From assembly GCF_030656875.1 (NCBI RefSeq), contig NZ_CP130943.1, forward strand, positions 4,278,001 through 4,342,000: a stretch of 64,000 bases of DNA, written 5' to 3'. The position numbers and the translations under genes were made by a program. The notes below the pieces were generated by a model. It was not told where the DNA came from. It saw nothing but the letters and a program-made list of their open reading frames with translations, and did not search any database. Of this stretch, positions 51,425 to 59,669 are shown piece after piece; within the stretch, counting starts at the first letter, position 1, and every line of letters starts with the position of its first letter. This DNA comes from Prescottella sp. R16. Its GTDB lineage: Bacteria > Actinomycetota > Actinomycetes > Mycobacteriales > Mycobacteriaceae.

Positions 51425-52750
51425 CTACACCGCTTCCTGCTCGATCGGACGGGGAGACGTGGTACCGGGAACCTTCAGCACGAGGATGCTGGCGAGGCTG
51501 ATCAGGGCGATCAGCACGAAGTAGCCGGTGATCGCGAGCGACGACTCGAAGCTCGCGTACAGCGCGGTGGCGATGATCGGGGCGAGACCGCCACCGAGGA
51601 TGGCGCCGACCTGGTAGCCGAGGGAGGCACCCGAGTAGCGGATCGCCGGCGGGAACAGCTCCGCGAACAGCGCGGACTGCGGGCCGGCGCAGCAGCCGAG
51701 GACGAAACCGAGGGCGATCATCGCGGCAGCCATGACGGGCAGCACCGCGGTGTCCATGAGCGGGAAGAACACGGCGGCGGCGATCACGAGCGCGATCGAG
51801 CTGCGCACGTACACGGTGCGCCGGCCCAGGGTGTCGGACTTCCACGCGCCCAGCGCCATACCGGCCATCCAGAACGGGCACGACCCGATCAGCAGGAACA
51901 GCATCGTGGTCTTGCTGAAGCCGAGTTCGGTCTCGCCGTACTTGAGGACGTAGACCATGTACGCGTAGGCGATGCCGTTGGTGGCGATGAACGTGCCACC
52001 GGCCAGCAGGACCGTCTTCCAGTGCTTGGTGAGGACCTCGACGATCGGCAGCTTCTCGGGCTGCTGCTGGTTCTTGGTCTCCTGGAACTCGCTGCTCTCC
52101 TCGAGGCCGAGACGGATCCACATCGCGACCAGGACGAGGACGGCACTGAACAGGAACGGGATGCGCCAGCCCCAGGACTTGAACGCCTCGTCGCTCATGA
52201 ACGCGGTCAGCGGCAGATACACGAGGTTCGCGACGAGGACACCCGCCGGGACACCGATCTGCGGTGCGGCGCCGTAGAGGCCCTTGCGGCCCTCGGGGGC
52301 GTTCTCGGTGGCGACGAGCACCGCGCCGCCCCATTCGCCGCCCACGCCGAGGCCCTGGACGAAGCGCAGCGTCACCAGCAGGATCGGGGCGAACACGCCG
52401 ATCGCGTCGTAGTTGGGGAGTACACCGATGCCGACGGTCGCGAAGCCCATGAGCAGCAGCGAGATGACGAGCATCGACTTGCGGCCGACGAGGTCACCGA
52501 AGTGGCCCATGACGACGCCGCCGATGGGCCGCGCGATGAAACCGACCGCGAGGGTCGCGAACGCCGCCAGGGTGCCGGCGAGGTCCGAGGAGTTCGGGAA
52601 GAACTGGTGACCGAGAACGAGAGCGGCAGCCGTGCCGTAGATGAAGAAGTCGTACCACTCGATCGCGGTACCGGCGAAGCTGCCCAGCGCGGCCCTGCGG
52701 GCCTTGCGGTGCAGCTCCTGCGGCGGAGCCGCAGCCATGGTTGCCGTCAT
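51425..52750 (-). CDS. MHS-family major facilitator transporter
   Basis: This 441-aa 12-helix MFS symporter has the first-helix motif AGTAIEWYDFFIYG (near 24), the loop motif GHFGDLVGRKS (near 83), and RFVQGLGVGGEWGGA (near 123), all MHS hallmarks. The ATG at 52750 has GAAAGG upstream; the longer frame to 52795 has none. It is followed after 4 nt by the aromatic hydroxylase, so the pair forms an uptake-plus-hydroxylation operon for an aromatic acid. A perfect inverted repeat lies about 70 nt upstream. Confidence 0.85.
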   Translation of the reverse strand: MTATMAAAPPQELHRKARRAALGSFAGTAIEWYDFFIYGTAAALVLGHQFFPNSSDLAGTLAAFATLAVGFIARPIGGVVMGHFGDLVGRKSMLVISLLLMGFATVGIGVLPNYDAIGVFAPILLVTLRFVQGLGVGGEWGGAVLVATENAPEGRKGLYGAAPQIGVPAGVLVANLVYLPLTAFMSDEAFKSWGWRIPFLFSAVLVLVAMWIRLGLEESSEFQETKNQQQPEKLPIVEVLTKHWKTVLLAGGTFIATNGIAYAYMVYVLKYGETELGFSKTTMLFLLIGSCPFWMAGMALGAWKSDTLGRRTVYVRSSIALVIAAAVFFPLMDTAVLPVMAAAMIALGFVLGCCAGPQSALFAELFPPAIRYSGASLGYQVGAILGGGLAPIIATALYASFESSLAITGYFVLIALISLASILVLKVPGTTSPRPIEQEAV

Positions 52751-52820
52751 GGTTCGGTGCCTTTCAACTCTGGAGGCGCGCAGGGACGAAACCACCTACA
52801 CGCATGCCGACGAAGCGGCC

Positions 52821-52841
52821 TGCAGGCCATTTTGACCTGCA
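52821..52841. promoter_or_regulatory. Inverted repeat upstream of the MHS-hydroxylase operon
   Basis: TGCAGG-N9-CCTGCA is a perfect 6-bp inverted repeat in a 21-bp window, 71 nt upstream of the transporter start. The spacing fits a LysR-type site, and a lysR gene ends at 53003. Confidence 0.4.
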
Positions 52842-53002
52842 TCACATCGCGTGAAAAGCGCAAGAAATCGGGGTGAATACGCAGAAATTCCGAGGTTTGC
52901 CACTCAGGGTCGGTACACGCCCGGGCAGCGGACTCGCCGCCTCGGATCCTCCCCTGTTCCGGACCGATTGTCCCGTGTGAGAACGGTTACACCCACGCCG
53001 TC

Positions 53003-53953
53003 TCAGTGGGCCGTGGCATCCCCTGCGGCAGTCCCTGGGTTGTCACCGTCGACCGCGAAGTCGACGAACGCGCGCGCGGTCCGGCTGAGGAGCGCGTCCT
53101 GCGACCACGCGAGAAGGACGTCGACCTCCGGCACCGGCGGCTCCACCTCCGGTCGGACGACGACGCCGAGTCCCTCGTACGTGACGTCGAGGTGCGGCCG
53201 CTGGATCAGCAGCGTCCAGCCGAAGCCGCGGCCGACGAGGGCGCGGGCGGTCTCGAAGTTCTTGGGACGGAACCGTACGTGCGGCGTGAATCCGGCGCGG
53301 CTGCACATCTGCAGGGCATGGAAGGAACTGGGCGGGGCGTCGAGCAGCACCATCGGTTCGTCGGCGAGTTCGGCGAGTTCGACGACCGGCGCATCGGCGA
53401 GACGGTGGTCGGCGGGCAGCAGGATCGCGGGCTGCCGGGTACCCATGCGGGCGCGTCGCAGCTCGGGCGACAGATCGAGGTCGTAGACGATCGCGAGATC
53501 CAGCTCACCGGACATCAGCCGCTGCTCGAGCCGGTCCTGGGTGTCCTCGACGAAGTCGACCGTAACCTTCGGATGCAGCTGGTTGAACTCGTACAGCAAC
53601 CGGGGCAGCAGCGTCGGACCGAGCGACGAATAACAGCCGATCGCGAGCGGACCGGTGAGCACGCCCTCCGCGCCGGACGCCTCGGACGCCAGATCGCCGG
53701 CCTGCTCGAGCAGCGCCCGCGCGCGGATCAGAACCCGCTCGCCCGTCGGCGTCAGCTGGACGCCGTGCGCACGCCGCCGCACACACAACTGCGATTTGAG
53801 TCCGCGTTCGAGTTCGGTGATCGCGAGCGACACCGCGGACTGCGAGACGTGCAACCGCTCGGCCGCGGCCCGGATGGTGCCGGTCTCGGCGACCGCGACG
53901 AAAACGAACAGCTGACGCATCGTGTACGCCGGGGGTCTTGCCGAGCTGACCAT
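53003..53953 (-). CDS. LysR-family transcriptional regulator
   Basis: This 316-aa LTTR has an N-terminal winged helix-turn-helix at about 12-70 (FVAVAETGTIRAAAERLHVS, then SAVSLAITELERGL). The periplasmic-binding-protein-like effector domain (about 95-300) has GPLAIGCYSSLGPTLLP and DLAIVYDLDL. GGAGGT precedes the ATG at 53953. It is oriented the same way as the MHS-hydroxylase operon and upstream of it, across a 252-nt gap that holds an inverted repeat. It is the likely activator of that operon, by position. Confidence 0.87.
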   Translation of the reverse strand: MVSSARPPAYTMRQLFVFVAVAETGTIRAAAERLHVSQSAVSLAITELERGLKSQLCVRRRAHGVQLTPTGERVLIRARALLEQAGDLASEASGAEGVLTGPLAIGCYSSLGPTLLPRLLYEFNQLHPKVTVDFVEDTQDRLEQRLMSGELDLAIVYDLDLSPELRRARMGTRQPAILLPADHRLADAPVVELAELADEPMVLLDAPPSSFHALQMCSRAGFTPHVRFRPKNFETARALVGRGFGWTLLIQRPHLDVTYEGLGVVVRPEVEPPVPEVDVLLAWSQDALLSRTARAFVDFAVDGDNPGTAAGDATAH

Positions 53954-54026
53954 GGTTACCTCCGGGCACCGATTCTCGCACCCCACCGCACGGGCGGGAC
54001 CGGAGGGAACGTGCGTCCGGGCGCGG

Positions 54027-55457
54027 TCAGCCCCGGCCCGGATCGACCGCGACGAGTTCGCTCGGCACCCACGTCCCGTCGAACCACGGTTCGAGGGGGC
54101 CGTACAGCCGAAGTATCGGGAACCAGCTCTTGTTCGGGACGGTGCGGATCCAGTTCGCCTCCCGCCCGGCCGGCGGTGTCGGGCCGAACCACAGCACGAA
54201 CGATCCGTCGTCCTCCGGGACGACGGTGCCGCCCAGGCTCATCAGGCTCGGGTAGGGGTTGTCGGTCTGCAGCAGCGATCGTGTCTGGGTGTCGTAGACG
54301 TCGACCGACCAGAAGTTCTTCGCGGGCGGGTTCGGTGGCAGCGTCAGCCGGTACGTCCTGCCGCCGTCGAGGATCGTCCCCTGGCCGTCCTCCGCGGTGT
54401 AGGCGTACGCCGATCCGGCGCCCACCTGGGCGTGCGCCATCGCCGGGGTGATCACGGTGGCGAAGTAGTGGAACTGGGTGCGGGCGTCGAGCAGGCGGGC
54501 ACGGTCGTGCAGGAACTCGTAGCTGCCGCCGACGAACGCCTGCTTCCACGAGGAGCCGTCGTGCAGGAAGGCGTCGGGGTCTCGCGGGAAGTAGACGAGT
54601 GCCCGGCTGATCCCGGCAGCGGTTCGGGCGGCGGTGTCGAGGATGCCGCGCAGTCGGTCGTCGGGAGCGAAGGGTTTCCCGTGGCGGATGCCGATCGCCG
54701 CGAGCTGGCCGGCACGTTCGGGATCGAGCGACTCGGCGGGCTCCTCCTGGACCAGTTCGTCGATCTCCTCGAAGAAGGAGAAGTCGTTCGCGTGCACGGT
54801 GTTGAACTTCTTGTCGGTGATGTCGACGAACGACATCTCGGGTGGGTCCGCAGCATCGGCGAGGCGGTAGACGCGGGTCTGTCGGATCGCGTCGACCCCG
54901 CCGAGCGCACGGAAGACCGCCCAGTTGGTGAAGGTGGGCGTGCGGTGGACGAAGTAGCCGTCGGGCTCGTCGCCGTCGTAGCCGGGCGGAAGGAACAGAT
55001 ACTTACCGCCCTTGCCCCGGTCCGGTCCCGCGATGCCCATGTCCGCGACGTACCGGAACCAGAAGTCGTCCACGACGCACAGCGACTCGACAGGCGGTTC
55101 GACCACTACCGGGCCGTCGCGCAGATCGAGAAACATGGTGGCGTAGGTGGTCTCGGTGTTCGGGGTCAGGAAGTAGCTGCCGGAGTTGGCACGCGGATCG
55201 GTGTACGCGATCGTGCCCGGTCCGTCGATGCCGATGCTGCGGAATCCGCGCCGCATCGCGACGAGCGAGGCCCCGGGGACGGCGTTGAGGAACACCTCGA
55301 TGCCGCGCAGGAAGTCGAGTCCGTCGTACAACTTTTTCGTCGTCTCGGGTACGGGCACCCCGTCGAAGAACTCGAAGGTCCCGATCGGCGTCCGGACACT
55401 GTCCGGCATGCCTATCCCCTCGAGGGCCTGCGCGAGGTCGTTACTCGAGTCGTTCAC
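54027..55457 (-). CDS. DUF1254/DUF1214-domain protein
   Basis: This 476-aa protein has the two-domain architecture of the DUF1254-DUF1214 family. The N-terminal DUF1254 (about 40-170) contains YFLTPNTETTYATMFLDLRDGP and the C-terminal DUF1214 (about 345-460) contains NFWSVDVYDTQTRSLL and ANWIRTVPNKSWFPILRLYGP. There is no signal peptide, although many homologues are exported. GTG at 55457 follows GGGAGAC. It is downstream of nothing obvious and divergent from the acyl-CoA dehydrogenase. Family function is unknown; some members are annotated as cell-envelope or lipid-related. Confidence 0.8.
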   Translation of the reverse strand: MNDSSNDLAQALEGIGMPDSVRTPIGTFEFFDGVPVPETTKKLYDGLDFLRGIEVFLNAVPGASLVAMRRGFRSIGIDGPGTIAYTDPRANSGSYFLTPNTETTYATMFLDLRDGPVVVEPPVESLCVVDDFWFRYVADMGIAGPDRGKGGKYLFLPPGYDGDEPDGYFVHRTPTFTNWAVFRALGGVDAIRQTRVYRLADAADPPEMSFVDITDKKFNTVHANDFSFFEEIDELVQEEPAESLDPERAGQLAAIGIRHGKPFAPDDRLRGILDTAARTAAGISRALVYFPRDPDAFLHDGSSWKQAFVGGSYEFLHDRARLLDARTQFHYFATVITPAMAHAQVGAGSAYAYTAEDGQGTILDGGRTYRLTLPPNPPAKNFWSVDVYDTQTRSLLQTDNPYPSLMSLGGTVVPEDDGSFVLWFGPTPPAGREANWIRTVPNKSWFPILRLYGPLEPWFDGTWVPSELVAVDPGRG

Positions 55458-55527
55458 CTGGGTCTCCCGTCGACGCGAACCGGACTGCCTCCCCCGCCGA
55501 CGCTAGGTACGGACGGTTCCCGACTCC

Positions 55528-55544
55528 TCACCCGCGCGGGGTGA
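55528..55544. promoter_or_regulatory. 17-bp palindrome between divergent DUF1254 and acyl-CoA dehydrogenase genes
   Basis: TCACCC-GCGCG-GGGTGA is a perfect 6-bp inverted repeat, 71 nt upstream of the DUF1254 start and 66 nt upstream of the dehydrogenase start. No regulator gene is adjacent. Confidence 0.4.
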
Positions 55545-55609
55545 TCCCTTTCGCGGACGCGGCCCGAGGGGAATACTCACCGGTAGGTCTCTCTTCGAGG
55601 AGGCGGACC

Positions 55610-57559
55610 ATGGTTACGCCGACACCGGTGACGGAAGAACAGGCCCGCGCGGTCGCCGAGGAGGCGCGGGAAGGCGGATGGGACAAGCCCTCGTTCGCGA
55701 AGGAGTTGTTCCTCGGCAGATTCCCGCTCGAGCTGGTGCACCCGTTCCCGGTGCCGGATGCCGACGAGGCGGCGCGGACGGATGCGTTCGTGGCCGAGCT
55801 CGACCGGTTCTGCCGGGGACTGGACGGCGCGGTGATCGAGCGGGACGCCCGGATCCCCGACGAGTACGTGACGGGCCTGGCGGAGTTGGGCTGTTTCGGG
55901 TTGAAGGTGCCCACCGAGTACGGCGGGCTGGGCCTGTCGCAGGTGGCGTACAACCGGGCGCTCATGGTGGTGTCGTCGGTGCATCCGAGCCTGGGCGCGC
56001 TGTTGTCGGCGCACCAGTCGATCGGGGTGCCGGAGCCGTTGAAGCTGGCGGGCACCGAGGAGCAGAAGCGAAAGTTCCTGCCGCGCTGCGCGAAAGGGGC
56101 GATCTCGGCGTTTCTGTTGACGGAGCCGGACGTCGGCTCCGATCCGGCGCGGCTGGCGTCGACGGCCACACCCACCGAGGACGGGTCGGCGTATCTGCTC
56201 GACGGCGTCAAGTTGTGGACCACCAACGGGGTGGTCGCCGAACTGCTGGTGGTGATGGCGCGGGTGCCGGACGTCCGCCGCGGTGGGGGCATCAGCGCGT
56301 TCGTCGTCGAGGCGGATTCGCCGGGCATCACCGTCGAGCGCCGCAACGCGTTCATGGGGTTGCGGGGCATCGAGAACGGGGTCACCCGCCTGCATCGGGT
56401 GCGGGTGCCGGCCGAGAACCTGATCGGGCGTGAGGGCGACGGCCTGAAGATCGCGCTGACCACGCTGAATGCAGGACGGTTGGCGATTCCCGCAATGTGC
56501 GCGGCGGCCGGCAAGTGGTCGCTGAAGATCGCGCGGGAGTGGTCGGCCGAGCGGGTGCAGTGGGGACGCCCGGTCGGCGAGCACGGTGCGGTGGAAGCGA
56601 AGATCGCGTTCGTCGCGGCCACCACGTTCGCGCTCGAGGCGGTGGTGGAGCTGGCGGGCCGGATGGCCGACGAGGGCCGGAACGACATCCGGATCGAGGC
56701 GGCGCTCGCGAAGCTGTGGTCGAGCGAGATGGGGTGCCTGATCGCCGACGAACTCGTCCAGATCCGGGGTGGCCGAGGCTACGAGACCGCGGATTCGCTC
56801 GCGGCCCGTGGGGAGCGGGCGGTGCCGGTCGAACAGTTGGTCCGGGATCTGCGGATCAACCGGATCTTCGAGGGATCGAGCGAGATCATGCGGCTGCTCA
56901 TCGCTCGCGAGGCCGTCGACGCGCACCTGACGGCGGCCGGCGATCTGGCCGACCCGAAGGCCGACCTGCAGCACAAGGCGAGGGCCGCGGTCGGGGCGAG
57001 CGGTTTCTACGCCAAGTGGCTGCCGCACCTGGTGTCCGGGAAGGGGCAGCTACCGGCGTCGTACGGCGAATTCGGCAGCTTGGCACCACATTTCCGGTTC
57101 ATCGAACGCAATGCCCGCAAGCTGGCCCGGTCCACGTTCTACGGTATGGCCCGCTGGCAGGCGGGACTGGAGAAGCATCAGGCGTTCCTCGGGCGCATCG
57201 TCGACATCGGGGCGGAACTGTTCGCGATGTCGGCGGCGTGCGTGCGGGCCGATATGGAGGCGAACTCCGACGACCACGAGCGGGGCGCGTCGGCGGTCGA
57301 ACTCGCCGACGCCTTCTGCCTGCAGTCCCGGATGCGGATCGACCGTTCGTTCGCCGCTCTGTGGGACAACACCGACGACGTCGATCACCGGATCGCACGC
57401 AGCGCCCTGGCCGGCGAGTACGCATGGCTCGAGGCCGGAGTGTTCGACCGCAGCGAGGGCACGGGCCCGTGGATCGCGTCGTGGGCACCCGGTCCGTCGG
57501 CGGAGGAGAACATGGCCCGCCGCTTCCCGACCACCACCGCCGAGGGAGCCACCCCCTAG
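55610..57559 (+). CDS. VLCAD/ACAD9-like acyl-CoA dehydrogenase
   Basis: This 649-aa acyl-CoA dehydrogenase has the usual catalytic core (about 60-450): the FLLTEPDVGSDPARL flavin segment (near 165), WTTNGVVAELLVVMAR (near 202), and FEGSSEIMRLL (near 423), in which the Glu occupies the VLCAD-type catalytic base position. A helical C-terminal extension of about 190 residues follows, as in VLCAD and ACAD9 rather than MCAD. GAGGAGG precedes the ATG at 55610; the longer frame upstream lacks one. It is divergent from the DUF1254 gene. It is expected to act on long-chain or bulky acyl-CoAs. Confidence 0.83.
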   Translation: MVTPTPVTEEQARAVAEEAREGGWDKPSFAKELFLGRFPLELVHPFPVPDADEAARTDAFVAELDRFCRGLDGAVIERDARIPDEYVTGLAELGCFGLKVPTEYGGLGLSQVAYNRALMVVSSVHPSLGALLSAHQSIGVPEPLKLAGTEEQKRKFLPRCAKGAISAFLLTEPDVGSDPARLASTATPTEDGSAYLLDGVKLWTTNGVVAELLVVMARVPDVRRGGGISAFVVEADSPGITVERRNAFMGLRGIENGVTRLHRVRVPAENLIGREGDGLKIALTTLNAGRLAIPAMCAAAGKWSLKIAREWSAERVQWGRPVGEHGAVEAKIAFVAATTFALEAVVELAGRMADEGRNDIRIEAALAKLWSSEMGCLIADELVQIRGGRGYETADSLAARGERAVPVEQLVRDLRINRIFEGSSEIMRLLIAREAVDAHLTAAGDLADPKADLQHKARAAVGASGFYAKWLPHLVSGKGQLPASYGEFGSLAPHFRFIERNARKLARSTFYGMARWQAGLEKHQAFLGRIVDIGAELFAMSAACVRADMEANSDDHERGASAVELADAFCLQSRMRIDRSFAALWDNTDDVDHRIARSALAGEYAWLEAGVFDRSEGTGPWIASWAPGPSAEENMARRFPTTTAEGATP

Positions 57560-57690
57560 GGGGCGCTCGGCCCACTCCCCCGTCTGTCGGGCCCGATGAT
57601 TTTCCGCGCCGCGGCGGGTCTGTCCGTGTAGGAGCCCGTTGTCGGCAGGACACGGGCCGTGCGGTACAGACGGATGAGGGGAGAATCCCT

Positions 57691-58548
57691 GTGGCAAAGG
57701 GGATGGAAACGATCGACGTCAACGGCGTCACGCTCGGGGTGGAGCACTTCGGGGACGCGACAGCGCCGCTGATTCTACTCGTGGGCGGAACCACCATGCT
57801 CTCGTGGCCCGACGCCCTGTGCGCCGCTCTCGCCCGCGGTGGGCACCACGTCGTGCGGTACGACCTGCGCGATTGCGGGGCGTCGACAACCGTCGATCCC
57901 GAGTCGCCAGCCTACACGTTGCGCGATCTGGCGTCGGACGCCGCGGCGCTCGCCCACGAGCTCGACTCGAGGCCGGCGCACCTGGCGGGCATCGGTGTCG
58001 GCGGAATGGTCGCCCAGGTCGCCGCGCTCGATCATGCGGACGCGTTCGGCGCGCTCACGCTCGTCGGAACGCGGCCTGTCGCTCCAGGACCGGTCGACGA
58101 CGATCTGCCCGACCATGACGAGGCAACGATGGGCCGGCTGTTCTCACGTCCGGAGCCGGACTGGTCCGATCGTGCCGGCGTGGCGGAGTTCGCCGCCGCC
58201 GGCGCCGAGATCCTCGGTGACGATCCCGCCGCCGCGCGCGTGACCGCCGAACGCATCTGGGGCCGCACGCGGAGCACCCAGCCCGCGATCCAGATGGCGA
58301 ACCAGCTGGGAATGGTGTTCTCCAAGCTCGACTGCGAGCCACGCTGGCGCGAACGTCTGCCCGAGCTCACGCTCCCGACACTGGTGGTGCACGGCAGGCA
58401 CGACCAGTTCTTTCCCGTCGGCAACGGCGAAGCGTGCGCGCGGGAGATCCCCGGAGCGCGGCTGCTCGTGATGGAAGATGCAGCGACCGCGATTCCCGAT
58501 GCGGCCACCGATGCGGTGACGACGGCGATGCTCTCGCTGGGGCGGTGA
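57691..58548 (+). CDS. Alpha/beta-hydrolase homologue lacking catalytic Ser and His
   Basis: This 285-aa protein has the alpha/beta-hydrolase fold of the RdmC-type esterase group: LLVGGTTMLSWPD near residue 30, RYDLRDCGAS near 57-66, and HGRHDQFFP with the acid Asp238. The nucleophile elbow reads GIGVGG, with Gly102 where Ser is expected. The histidine position in MEDAATAIPD is Thr266, where related enzymes have GHDLP. Both changes are clear codons (GGT at 57994, ACC at 58486), and the frame is otherwise intact. GTG at 57691 follows GAGGGGAG. It is convergent with the DUF808 gene. It is probably non-hydrolytic, for example ligand-binding, or has an altered mechanism. Confidence 0.75.
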   Translation: MAKGMETIDVNGVTLGVEHFGDATAPLILLVGGTTMLSWPDALCAALARGGHHVVRYDLRDCGASTTVDPESPAYTLRDLASDAAALAHELDSRPAHLAGIGVGGMVAQVAALDHADAFGALTLVGTRPVAPGPVDDDLPDHDEATMGRLFSRPEPDWSDRAGVAEFAAAGAEILGDDPAAARVTAERIWGRTRSTQPAIQMANQLGMVFSKLDCEPRWRERLPELTLPTLVVHGRHDQFFPVGNGEACAREIPGARLLVMEDAATAIPDAATDAVTTAMLSLGR

Positions 58549-58555
58549 TACCGCC

Positions 58556-59509
58556 TCAGTGCGCCGTCGTGTCCTTCTTCCGCTTCGGAATCAGGTGCGC
58601 GATCAGCACGACGATCGCGCCCAGGATCAGTCCGACGACCGCCGACGCCACAGTTCCCGCGGTCCAGGACAGAACGCCGCCGAAGCCGCCGTGCACGAGT
58701 TCGCCGAACCAGTGCTCGAGGTCGTGCAGACGGTCGGCCGGCCAGTGGAATCCGGCCTCGCCGACGTTGACGATCAGGATGTGGCCACCCACCCACAGCA
58801 TCGCGGCGATGCCGACCACGGTGAGCACCGCCATCACCTTCGGCATCGCGGCCACGAGGCCGCGGCCGATCCGCCGACTGACGGTCGACTTGCGCTGGGC
58901 GAGCGCGAGACCCACGTCGTCCATCTTCACGATGAGGGCGACGACGCCGTACACCAGGACGGTGATGAGGATCGCGACGACGACGAGCACCATCAGTCGG
59001 GTGAGGAACGGTTCGTCCTCGACCGACGACAGGGCGATCACCATGATCTCGGCGGACAGGATCAGGTCGGTCCGGATCGCACCGCTGACCATCGTCTTCT
59101 CGTGCTCGGGGCCGTCCTGCGCGGCCGTCGTGCCCCCGCCCTCGTGGTGACCGCCGGTCAGCGCCTCGTAGACCTTCTCGGCGCCCTCGTAGCAGAGGAA
59201 CAGACCACCGGCGATCAACAGATAGGGCAGTGCCTGCGGCAGGAACTGGCTGAGGATCATCGCCACCGGCAGGATGATCAGGAGCTTGTTCCGGATCGAC
59301 CCGACCGCGATCTTGCGGATGATCGGCAGCTCCCGCTTGGGCGAGAACCCGTGCACGTAGCGGGGTGTCACGGCGGTGTCGTCCACGACCACGCCGGCCG
59401 CCTTGATGCTGGCCTTGCCGGCTGCCGCACCGACGTCGTCGATGGATGCCGCGGCCGCTTTCGCGATCGCTGCCACGTCGTCCAGCAGGGCGGCGAGACC
59501 ACCAGCCAA
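58556..59509 (-). CDS. DUF808-family (YedI-like) membrane protein
   Basis: This 317-aa inner-membrane protein of the DUF808 family is related to E. coli YedI. The N-terminus MAGGLAALLDDVAAIAKAAA and ASIDDVGAAAGKASIKAAGVV match the family closely. Predicted membrane segments are near 80-100, 150-165, 172-195, 225-245 and 285-308, with a His/Gly-rich loop near 118-128 and a basic tail PKRKK. It is convergent with the hydrolase homologue (7 nt between stops) and divergent from the polymerase-like gene. The function is unknown. Confidence 0.82.
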   Translation of the reverse strand: MAGGLAALLDDVAAIAKAAAASIDDVGAAAGKASIKAAGVVVDDTAVTPRYVHGFSPKRELPIIRKIAVGSIRNKLLIILPVAMILSQFLPQALPYLLIAGGLFLCYEGAEKVYEALTGGHHEGGGTTAAQDGPEHEKTMVSGAIRTDLILSAEIMVIALSSVEDEPFLTRLMVLVVVAILITVLVYGVVALIVKMDDVGLALAQRKSTVSRRIGRGLVAAMPKVMAVLTVVGIAAMLWVGGHILIVNVGEAGFHWPADRLHDLEHWFGELVHGGFGGVLSWTAGTVASAVVGLILGAIVVLIAHLIPKRKKDTTAH

Positions 59510-59669
59510 GGGAACCTCCCGGGTTCGGATGCGCTGAGCCGGTCGACCGACGCGGGCTCGAGGCTGGACAGCCTAACGCCGTGTCGGGAGCGGCAGCCAC
59601 ACCGGCTCGGCCGGGGCCCGTTCCGGCACCGCGGGGGCAGTGTCGGTGCCGCCCGGCACACTGGACGTC

